Shown piece by piece: positions 1 through 7,349 of a stretch of DNA of 64,000 nt (position 1 is the stretch's first letter; each line of letters begins with the position of its first letter). The notes under the pieces are model-generated. The model was not told where the DNA came from. It saw only the letters and a list, made by a program, of their open reading frames with translations, and made no database searches. Source of the stretch: JBEBGV01 sp040081265 (GTDB lineage Bacteria; Acidobacteriota; Vicinamibacteria; Vicinamibacterales; UBA2999); contig JBEBGV010000008.1 of NCBI GenBank assembly GCA_040081265.1, forward strand, positions 1 through 64,000, in the 5' to 3' direction. The position numbers and the translations under genes were made by a program.

Positions 1-97
1 CTCATTGCTGTCCGTCCCAACCGCGACCTCCACGATCGCGAGCTTAGGGGACATTTCTAACGAGTCGCCGAGGGGACACTATCAGCGAGTCACAACA
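1..97 (+). mobile_element. Right end of an insertion sequence (IS21-like terminal repeats)
   Basis: Two direct repeats of 20 bases start at 47 and 72, 25 bases apart, and agree at 15 of 20 positions; both begin GGGGACA and end CGAGTC. The second is followed by CACAACA, ending at 97. Multiple terminal repeats and a CA-3' end are typical of IS21 and related DDE elements; the family is inferred from this layout because no transposase lies in the window. From 98 the sequence reads directly into conserved HsdM protein, so the element appears to have inserted into hsdM. Confidence 0.5.
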
Positions 98-110
98 GCG
101 CCTGAGCGAC

Positions 111-1484
111 GTGTGGGACGAGGACCACCAGCAGGCCTTCGAGGACACGGGCGACGCCGGCTATGCGGCCGCCACCGCCAATGACCGCTTCAAGATTCCC
201 GAGGGCGCGCACTGGAAGGATGTGCGTACGGCCTCGCGGGATGTCGGCCGGGCGCTGCTCAACGCCTTCCAGGCCATTGAAGCCGCCAACCCGGAGCGGC
301 TGCGCGGGGTCTTCGGCAGCGCGCCATGGACCGACAAGGCCCAGATGCCAGACGGGACCCTCAAGAACCTGATCGAGCACTTCTCGAAGCACCCCCTCAG
401 CCTCGCGAACGTCCCGGAGGACGAGCTCGGCAACGGCTACGAGTATCTCATCAAGCAGTTCGCCGACGATAGCGGCCACACGGCGCAGGAGTTCTACACC
501 AACCGCACGCTGGTGCACCTGATGGCGCAGATGCTGGAGCCGCAGGCCGGCGAGAGCATCTACGACCCCACCTGCGGCACGGGCGGCATGCTCATCTCCT
601 GCCTTTCCGAGGTGAAGCGCCGCGGCGGGGACACGCGCACGACGGGTCTCTATGGGCAGGAACTCATCAACATCACCGCCGCCATCGCGCGGATGAACCT
701 CGTGCTCCACGGCGTGTCGGACTTCCACATCGCCAGCGGGAACACGCTCGCCGCGCCGGCCTTTGCTGAAGGCGACCGCCTGCGCACGTTCGACGTGGTC
801 CTCGCCAATCCGCCCTACTCGATCAAAAAATGGAACCGCTCGGCGTGGGAGAGCGACGCCTGGGGCCGCAACTTCCTCGGCACGCCGCCCCAGGGACGCG
901 CCGACTACGCCTTCTTCCAGCACATTCTGAAGAGCATGGACCCGAAGACTGGCCGCTGTGCCATCCTCTTCCCGCACGGCGTGCTATTCCGGGACGTGGA
1001 AGCGGAGCTGCGGCGGAAGCTGATCGCGGCTGACCTCGTCGAATGCGTGCTCGGCCTCGGTCCTGGGCTGTTCTACAACTCGGCGATGGAAGCCTGTGTC
1101 GTCATCTGCCGAAGTAGCAAGCCGACATCGAAACGAGGCAGGATCTTGTTGATCGACGCGGTCGCTGAGATCGCTCGCGATCGGGTTCAGAGCTTCCTGC
1201 GAGGCGAGCACCAGGACCGCATCCTCGCCGCGTATCGGGCGTTTGAGAACGAACCCGGCTTCGCGGCGGTTGTGGCGGTCGAGGACGTGTTGGCAACAGG
1301 CGGAAGCCTGTCCATCCCGCTCTACGTGAAGAGACCCAAGCCTTCAGTTACGCAGGGAAGGGAAACCACGTTTGCCCAGGCATGGGCTGCGTTCGACGGG
1401 GCCGGACGGGAGTTCTGGATACAAATGGATGCGCTGGTGGACACGCTCGACGGCGTCGTAAGCGAGGAGGCCGACGATGCCTGA
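111..1484 (+). CDS. hsdM: Type I restriction-modification DNA methyltransferase subunit HsdM, 5'-truncated
   Basis: Adenine-specific methyltransferase subunit of a type I restriction-modification complex, working with HsdS and HsdR. The SAM-binding motif I DPTCGTGG lies near residue 151 and the catalytic NPPY near 233, so the Rossmann domain is intact. Homologous sequence begins at RLSDVWDE, normally an internal motif of the N-terminal helical domain, so about 60-70 residues are missing. The frame is open from position 48 through the insertion-sequence end but its first usable start is GTG 111. The last 8 bases overlap hsdS. The truncation may disable methylation; a fusion start upstream is possible but not visible. 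Confidence 0.85.
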   Translation: MWDEDHQQAFEDTGDAGYAAATANDRFKIPEGAHWKDVRTASRDVGRALLNAFQAIEAANPERLRGVFGSAPWTDKAQMPDGTLKNLIEHFSKHPLSLANVPEDELGNGYEYLIKQFADDSGHTAQEFYTNRTLVHLMAQMLEPQAGESIYDPTCGTGGMLISCLSEVKRRGGDTRTTGLYGQELINITAAIARMNLVLHGVSDFHIASGNTLAAPAFAEGDRLRTFDVVLANPPYSIKKWNRSAWESDAWGRNFLGTPPQGRADYAFFQHILKSMDPKTGRCAILFPHGVLFRDVEAELRRKLIAADLVECVLGLGPGLFYNSAMEACVVICRSSKPTSKRGRILLIDAVAEIARDRVQSFLRGEHQDRILAAYRAFENEPGFAAVVAVEDVLATGGSLSIPLYVKRPKPSVTQGRETTFAQAWAAFDGAGREFWIQMDALVDTLDGVVSEEADDA

Positions 1485-2667
1485 TGTTGCGATGCAGCGG
1501 AAGAAGACTGGGTGGGCGAACGTTGCCCTCGGCGATGTGGCGATGAACTCGACAGTCGCAACACAAACTCCAGAGCAAGACGGCTTTACCCGCTACATCA
1601 TCGGAAAGCACATTCCCGATGACGGGGACAAGATTACAACGTGGGGTGAAGTCGGTGATGGTGAGTTCGGCTCGCGAATCCGTACGGTAGTCAAGCCGGG
1701 GGACATCGTCTGTACTACGCGTGGGCCGCAACTACGCGTTGCAGTAGCGACGTTTGACTGCCTATCCGCCCACACAAACTTTGTCCTCAGGACCAATAAC
1801 GCGGGCGTGATTCTCCAAGATTACCTTCAGGCGCTCGCTTGCTCCGATAGATTCCAAGAGCACCTTCGTAGAAACTTCCGTGGCTCAACAAACCTGTTCG
1901 TCAATTGGTCCGATGCCGCCAAGTTTGAGTTTGCTCTGCCGCCGATCGACGAGCAGCGGCGGCTGACCAGTGCGCTGAATTCAGCGGGTCATCTTGTAGA
2001 GGCACTACTTGGCACCGTCGACCGCATGAGATCCACTCAGGCCGCTTTCTTCAACGACTTCGTCTTGAAGGCCGGCGCGACGCCCTGCGAATTGGGGAAT
2101 CTGCTGCTTGAGTCTCCGCGTAACGGGTGTTCCGCTACCCCCGCCGAGGTGCCGACAGGGCATTGGGTGCTTGCTCTCAGCGCCATTTCGCGTTGGGGCT
2201 ACCGCCATGACGAGCTCAAGCCGGTTAGCCGAACGCGGGCGATGGAGTTGGCAGTCATCGCAAGAGGCGACCTCGTGCTGTCGCGCTCTAACACACGAGA
2301 GTTGGTCGGCCTTCCGGCAGTGTTTCCAGAGGACCGCACCGATGTCTCGTACCCAGACACGATGATGCGGCTTACGGTCGACCCGAGCCGTGTAGATGCC
2401 CGCTACTTGGAATTGTGCTTGCGGGCACCGGGATGTCGCCATCAAGTGCAGAGCTTCGCTGCCGGTACCAGTGCAAGCATGAAGAAGATCAACGGCAGCA
2501 ACCTCAGGAAGGTCACCGTGCCGCTCATTCCTCGTGCCAAACAAGAGGTCGTCCTCAACGAAGTCGATCGAATTTCTCGACTCATTGGTGAGACGGAGAG
2601 ACGGCTGGAGGAAGTAAGGAACTTCAGGACCACGCTCATCGATGCCGCGTTTGGGCCCACCCCATGA
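1477..2667 (+). CDS. hsdS: Type I restriction-modification specificity subunit HsdS
   Basis: Recognises the bipartite target sequence and bridges two HsdM and two HsdR subunits. The 396-residue protein shows the usual order: target-recognition domain 1, a central conserved helix following PPIDEQRRL, target-recognition domain 2, and a C-terminal conserved helix with LNEVDRISRLIGETERRL. The start ATG overlaps the hsdM stop by 8 bases and the stop overlaps hsdR by 4, so the operon is translationally coupled. As in most HsdS proteins the two recognition domains cannot be assigned a target sequence from primary sequence. Confidence 0.93.
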   Translation: MPDVAMQRKKTGWANVALGDVAMNSTVATQTPEQDGFTRYIIGKHIPDDGDKITTWGEVGDGEFGSRIRTVVKPGDIVCTTRGPQLRVAVATFDCLSAHTNFVLRTNNAGVILQDYLQALACSDRFQEHLRRNFRGSTNLFVNWSDAAKFEFALPPIDEQRRLTSALNSAGHLVEALLGTVDRMRSTQAAFFNDFVLKAGATPCELGNLLLESPRNGCSATPAEVPTGHWVLALSAISRWGYRHDELKPVSRTRAMELAVIARGDLVLSRSNTRELVGLPAVFPEDRTDVSYPDTMMRLTVDPSRVDARYLELCLRAPGCRHQVQSFAAGTSASMKKINGSNLRKVTVPLIPRAKQEVVLNEVDRISRLIGETERRLEEVRNFRTTLIDAAFGPTP

Positions 2668-5630
2668 CCTTCAACGAATCCAACACGGTCGAAGCCTTCA
2701 TCAGGGACCAGCTTTGTGGCGGTGTGACGCACCACACCGCAGTGGGCCTCGGCCTCGCGCGGCGTAACCGGCAGGTCAGCGGGCTCGGTTGGCACTACCT
2801 CAGCGCAGCCAACCTCCCGCGCCAACCGCAGGAGGTTTTGGTCGAGGACCATCTGCGCGACGCGCTCATCCGCCTCAACGCCTCGATCGCCGCTCAGCCC
2901 GATCGCGCGGACGATGTGCTCTATCGCCTGCGGGCGATCGTCATGACCGTGCGCGACACCGGCCTGGTGATGGCCAACGAGGAGTTCTCGGCCTGGCTTC
3001 TGGGCGAGCGGTCGATGCCGTTCGGGGACAACGGCGAGCACGTCACTATCCGCCTGATCGATTTTGACGACATCGAGAGGAACCAGTTCGTCGTCACTCA
3101 GCAGTTCATCGTCCGCGCCGGCAAGACGGAGAAGCGGGCGGATCTGCTGCTGCTGGTCAACGGCATCCCGCTCGTCGTGATCGAAGCCAAGACGCCGGTG
3201 CGCGCCAGCCAGAGCTGGCTCGATGGGGCGCTTCAGGTGCACGACGACTACGAGAAGAACGTCGCCGAGCTATTCGTGCCGAACGTGTTCTCCGTCGCGA
3301 CAGAAGGCAAGGAATACCGCTACGGAGCGGTGGGAATGCCGGTCGACCTCTGGGGACCTTGGCGGCTGGAAGAAGAGGACGCACTGCCGGCGATGGCGCA
3401 GGTGGAGAAGGCGGTCGGCTCGATGCTCCGCCCCGGCGTGGTGCTCGACCTGCTCGCCAGCTTCACGGCGTATGCCACGCACAAGGGCAAGCAGCGCATC
3501 AAGATCATCGCCCGCTATCAGCAGGTCGATGGCGTCAACAAGATCGTCGAGCGCGTCGTCGCAGGCCGGCCCCGCAAGGGCCTGATTTGGCACTTCCAGG
3601 GCTCGGGGAAGTCGCTGCTGATGCTCTTTGCCGCACGCAAGCTCCGCCTGCATCCGGCCCTCAGGAATCCCACGGTGCTGGTAGTCGTGGACCGGATCGA
3701 TCTCGACAGCCAGATCTCCGGCACGTTCTACGCCGCAGACATGCCCAATCTGGTGCGGACGGAGAGCCGCAGGGAGCTGCAGGACCTGCTCGCGAAGGAT
3801 GTCCGCAAGGTAATCATCACGACCATCCACAAGTTCGCCGAGGCCGACGGCATCCTCAACGACCGCGGCAACATCATCGTGATGGTGGACGAGGCCCATC
3901 GCACCCAGGAAGGGGACCTCGGACGCAAGATGCGCGATGCGCTGCCGAACGCCTTCCTGTTCGGCCTGACCGGCACGCCGATCAACCGCGCCGACAAGAA
4001 CACTTTCTACGCCTTCGGCGCCGACGAGGACGAAGGCGGATACATCAGCCGCTACGGCTTCGAAGACTCCATTCGCGACGGGGCCACCAAGCCGCTCCAC
4101 TTCGAGCCGCGCCTCGTCGAACTCCACATTGACCAGAAGGCCATCGAGGAGGCCTACCGTGAGCTCACCGCCGGCCTGACGGACGAGGACCGCGACAGGC
4201 TCGGTAAGGCCGCCGCGAAGATGGCCGTGCTGGTGAAGTCACCGGCGCGCATCAGCGCCATCTGCGCCGATATCGCGCAGCACTTCCAGGAGAAGGTCGC
4301 CCCGAACGGCTTCGGCGCACAGGTCGTCACCTTCGACCGTCAGAGCTGCGTCCTCTACAAGCAGGAACTCGACCGCCACCTGCCGCCCGAGGTGTCGGAC
4401 ATCGTCATGTCGGTGAACAGCGGCGAGGACGAATACGCGCCCTACCACCGCGAACGAGACGCGGAGGAGAAGCTGCTGGATCGTTTCCGCGACCCGAAGG
4501 ATCCGCTGAAGATTCTGATCGTCACTTCGAAGCTCCTCACCGGCTTCGACGCGCCGATACTCCAGGCGATGTATCTCGACAAGCCGCTCCGGGACCACAC
4601 GCTTCTGCAGGCCATCTGCCGGACGAACCGGCCGTACGGCGAGGAGAAGACCCACGGCCTGATCGTCGACTACCTCGGCATCTTCGACGATGTGGCGCTG
4701 GCGCTGCAGTTCGACGAGAAGGGCGTCCGGAAGGCGGTCTCGAACATCGCAGAGCTCATTGGCAAACTGCCCGGGGCGATGCAGAAGTGCCTGGCGTGCT
4801 TCGCCGGCTGCGACCGCACCCTGCAGGGCTACGAGGGACTCATCGAAGCGCAGGAGTGCCTGCCCACCAACGACACGCGCGACGCCTTCGCGGCGGACTT
4901 CAGCGTGCTCGCGCGCATCTGGGAGGCCGTGTCGCCCGATCCGGTCCTGACCCAATTCGAGAAGGACTACCGCTGGCTCGTGCAGGTGTACGAGTCGCTG
5001 AAGCCCTCGACTGGCACCGGGCGCCTGCTCTGGCACCGGCTCGGCGCGAAGACGATCGAGCTAATCCACGAGAACGTCCATGTCGAGGCTATCCGCGACG
5101 ACCTGGACACGCTGGTTCTGGATGCTGAGTTGCTCGAAGCCGTCCTCGGCGCTCCGGATCCGACCAGGAAAGCCAAGGAAGTTACGATCAAGCTGACTGC
5201 TCGCCTGCGCAAGCATGCCGGGAACCCGAAGTACAAAGCGCTGGCGGAGCGATTAGAAGACCTGAAGAACCGGCATCAGCAGGGCCTCCTGGTCAGCATC
5301 GATTTCCTCAAGGAACTGCTCGAACTCGCGAAGGACGTTGTGAAGCTCGAGCGTGAGATACCGGTCCAGGAAGAAATCGACCGCGGCAAGGCCGCACTGA
5401 CCGAGCTCTTCGAGCAGGCGAAGAACGGTGACACACCGGTCATGGTGAAGCGGGTTGTTGATGACATCGACGAGATCGTCCGCGCCGTGCGTTTCGACGG
5501 CTGGCAGAACACGCACGCCGGCGAGCGCGAGGTGAAGATTGCACTCCGGAAGACGCTTTTCAAGTACAAGCTGCATCAAGACACAGAGCTGTTTGAACGG
5601 GCGTATGTGTATATCCGGGAGTACTACTAA
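2664..5630 (+). CDS. hsdR: Type I restriction endonuclease subunit HsdR
   Basis: ATP-dependent translocase and nuclease subunit, 988 residues, full length for the family. The N-terminal PD-(D/E)xK nuclease shows D160 and the E174-A-K176 triad. The helicase core follows: Walker A GSGKS near 315, DEAH near 410, LTGTP near 437, and a motif VI stretch ending AICRTNR. The C-terminus is a helical domain that docks on the methyltransferase. The start overlaps the hsdS stop as ATGA. With hsdM truncated, an active HsdR would be dangerous to the host, but restriction needs the assembled complex, so the system is probably inactive. Confidence 0.95.
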   Translation: MTFNESNTVEAFIRDQLCGGVTHHTAVGLGLARRNRQVSGLGWHYLSAANLPRQPQEVLVEDHLRDALIRLNASIAAQPDRADDVLYRLRAIVMTVRDTGLVMANEEFSAWLLGERSMPFGDNGEHVTIRLIDFDDIERNQFVVTQQFIVRAGKTEKRADLLLLVNGIPLVVIEAKTPVRASQSWLDGALQVHDDYEKNVAELFVPNVFSVATEGKEYRYGAVGMPVDLWGPWRLEEEDALPAMAQVEKAVGSMLRPGVVLDLLASFTAYATHKGKQRIKIIARYQQVDGVNKIVERVVAGRPRKGLIWHFQGSGKSLLMLFAARKLRLHPALRNPTVLVVVDRIDLDSQISGTFYAADMPNLVRTESRRELQDLLAKDVRKVIITTIHKFAEADGILNDRGNIIVMVDEAHRTQEGDLGRKMRDALPNAFLFGLTGTPINRADKNTFYAFGADEDEGGYISRYGFEDSIRDGATKPLHFEPRLVELHIDQKAIEEAYRELTAGLTDEDRDRLGKAAAKMAVLVKSPARISAICADIAQHFQEKVAPNGFGAQVVTFDRQSCVLYKQELDRHLPPEVSDIVMSVNSGEDEYAPYHRERDAEEKLLDRFRDPKDPLKILIVTSKLLTGFDAPILQAMYLDKPLRDHTLLQAICRTNRPYGEEKTHGLIVDYLGIFDDVALALQFDEKGVRKAVSNIAELIGKLPGAMQKCLACFAGCDRTLQGYEGLIEAQECLPTNDTRDAFAADFSVLARIWEAVSPDPVLTQFEKDYRWLVQVYESLKPSTGTGRLLWHRLGAKTIELIHENVHVEAIRDDLDTLVLDAELLEAVLGAPDPTRKAKEVTIKLTARLRKHAGNPKYKALAERLEDLKNRHQQGLLVSIDFLKELLELAKDVVKLEREIPVQEEIDRGKAALTELFEQAKNGDTPVMVKRVVDDIDEIVRAVRFDGWQNTHAGEREVKIALRKTLFKYKLHQDTELFERAYVYIREYY

Positions 5631-5774
5631 GTAGATTTTCCGCTCGTGCCGCACGACCCGACTCAGTGGCGAATAGTAACGTCTGATCTTGTGAAGAAGT
5701 CGCTGATGAGCGCGGGGTCCGCGACCCTCGAACGGTTCTGAAGCAACTATTGCTTGGATGACGATGCGCACTCA

Positions 5775-5951
5775 TCACTGAGGAAGCCGAGGAGATTGGA
5801 TGGCTCGTTCAATCACACACTGAATGACCTCCCCGCGCGCAGTGCGACTACTTCTGTCGTTCGTCGCCTGTAGCGCCGCCAAGTAATACTTCCGAACCTG
5901 CTCAATCAGTTGTGGGTCGTCATCGTCGGGTGTCGATCTGACATTGGTCAA
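5775..5951 (-). CDS. Hypothetical protein, 58 aa, in mobile element
   Basis: Small acidic-to-neutral protein with no recognised domain. It starts at TTG 5951, which overlaps the TGA of the preceding gene (TTGA), with GAGG about 9 bases upstream. The same stop-start overlap style is used throughout this element, which supports the unusual TTG start. The central part, with IEQVRKYYLAALQ and VIQCVIERAIQ, is predicted helical. Function unknown. Confidence 0.4.
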   Translation of the reverse strand: MTNVRSTPDDDDPQLIEQVRKYYLAALQATNDRSSRTARGEVIQCVIERAIQSPRLPQ

Positions 5952-6271
5952 GGTGTTTTCCTCTCGTCGTGACGTGGTAGTCGAACTGTTCGCCGATACG
6001 TGGCGACAACCTTGTGGTTCATGTCGATCACCTCGCGAATGATCGTGAGGCGATCATCGAGCGCGGCTGTGATCGCCTGAAGTTCGCGCGTGAGATCGGG
6101 GGGCGTCAGCGATGCCATGTCAGCCCCTCGCCGACCATCATCACGGCTGTCGCTTCCTCGTCTTTCTTCTTTTGGACGGCGGGGTCCAACCCATGCAGCG
6201 CTTCCCACGTGCTGTAGCTTCGCTCCTGTCACTCGGCGCACCGTGCCGAGGGCTGCCTGGAGTATTGACAC
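5948..6271 (-). CDS. Hypothetical protein in mobile element
   Basis: Unrecognised protein whose C-terminal half (TRELQAITAALDDRLTII) is predicted helical. The long form starts at GTG 6271 with GGAG 5 bases upstream and overlaps the preceding gene by 43 bases. A second candidate, ATG 6118 with AGGGG upstream, would give 56 residues and drop an arginine-rich, low-complexity N-terminus. The choice cannot be settled from sequence alone. The stop overlaps the start of the next small gene. Confidence 0.45.
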   Translation of the reverse strand: MSILQAALGTVRRVTGAKLQHVGSAAWVGPRRPKEERRGSDSRDDGRRGADMASLTPPDLTRELQAITAALDDRLTIIREVIDMNHKVVATYRRTVRLPRHDERKTP

Positions 6272-7098
6272 GTCGGCTCCGGCGTCGGTGGTGAGGGTGA
6301 GGGCTCCGAAATGGGCTGCGACGTTGACGCAGGCTCAACGATCGTCGCGCCGGTCTCACTGAGGTATACCGGGGATTCGGGCTCGTCAGGCGTCAGCCGT
6401 AACTCGTTGCGCATCGCACCGCGCAGGACATCGAGTCGGCCGAGATCGAACTCGCTGAGCGCCTCGCCCGCTTTGACGCGCTTCAAGAGGTCGCGGGCCA
6501 ACTCCAACGCGGGCACCGGCATCGAGGCGAGGCCGGGGAGCGACGAGGTCGGACGTGCAGGCTTCGCCTCTTCGAGCGCCGCGCCGAGGAGTTGGCCGAG
6601 CTGGACCAGCCGTTGATGATCGGTCGATCCTGGTTTCATTGTTTCGAGTTGTTCTAGGATGCCTGCCAAGTGTTCGCAGGTGGCCGTGAGCATCGTGGTC
6701 TGCGGCGTGTACTCGGCGACGAGCTTGTCTAGGATCTGCTGACGGCGCATCTTGTTGACGGGGTGTTTCCGCGCAGCGAAATTCAGCCTGAGAAACGTAT
6801 TGCAGCGAGGGCACCGGCCCTTCCCGACAGGCAGGACCTCCGCCGCACATTGTTTGCACCACGTCGCGGGCAACGTGCCGGGCTCGCCGATCAGGTGGGC
6901 GAGGTCCGCAGGGCCATCACGGTGGCCCCCGGCTGGCGACACACTCGGCACGTCAGGTTGATGCAGGAGCGCATCGGACGGGGCGGGCAAGGCGTTGACC
7001 GCCTCAGGGGGCGCGACGGGACCGTCGGGCGTTCCGTCGGGGTTGGACGGACCCAATTTGGCTAGCAACCGGTTAGCAGGGTTCTCTAAGTCGTTCAT
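6229..7098 (-). CDS. Zinc-ribbon hypothetical protein of mobile element
   Basis: A 289-residue protein with a C-x2-C...C-x2-C zinc ribbon (CKQC then CPRC) in its first half, a helical middle section and a proline/serine-rich C-terminus. ATG 7098 is chosen over TTG 7122 because AAGGA lies 7-8 bases before it. It follows a non-coding stretch after the primase gene and leads two small overlapping genes, so the three probably share a transcript. I do not recognise the family; a DNA-binding role in replication or packaging is possible but only a guess. Confidence 0.6.
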   Translation of the reverse strand: MNDLENPANRLLAKLGPSNPDGTPDGPVAPPEAVNALPAPSDALLHQPDVPSVSPAGGHRDGPADLAHLIGEPGTLPATWCKQCAAEVLPVGKGRCPRCNTFLRLNFAARKHPVNKMRRQQILDKLVAEYTPQTTMLTATCEHLAGILEQLETMKPGSTDHQRLVQLGQLLGAALEEAKPARPTSSLPGLASMPVPALELARDLLKRVKAGEALSEFDLGRLDVLRGAMRNELRLTPDEPESPVYLSETGATIVEPASTSQPISEPSPSPPTPEPTCQYSRQPSARCAE

Positions 7099-7349
7099 TT
7101 CACGGTCCTTACGACTCCGCAATTAAGTGTTCGTTAACAGACGGGTGCCAACCCCGTCGCCCCGGGGGCACTCGGTTCAAGGCACTCAGCGCGCAGACTC
7201 GGGGTTCCAGAGGGGGTTGAATGCACCTTTCTTCGGTTTCTGCGGTTTTCCCCAAGCCCGGCTCCCCCAAGAATAAGAAAACAGTAAGTACAGAGTTCTG
7301 ACGGACTCGGGGTTAGAGAAAAGCGCAGAAAGGTGAGAAAGGTGCAGGG
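7099..7349. other. Non-coding region with iteron-like repeats, possible element origin
   Basis: A 251-base gap between the primase 3' end and the zinc-ribbon gene. It holds AGAAAGGTG twice in tandem (7327-7344) and once inverted (7224-7232), plus GACTCGGGGTT at 7196-7206 and again at 7314-7324. Short repeats beside a self-encoded primase-helicase resemble a replication origin. The stretch should also carry the promoter and leader of the downstream genes. Confidence 0.4.

Noticed and set aside
5640..5774. Search for an attL core repeated near 12480-12560
   Set aside because: No shared segment beyond chance matches was seen, so the borders of the element remain undefined.
7141..7210. tRNA-like sequence with GGTTCAA
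   Set aside because: No acceptor stem or cloverleaf could be formed around it.
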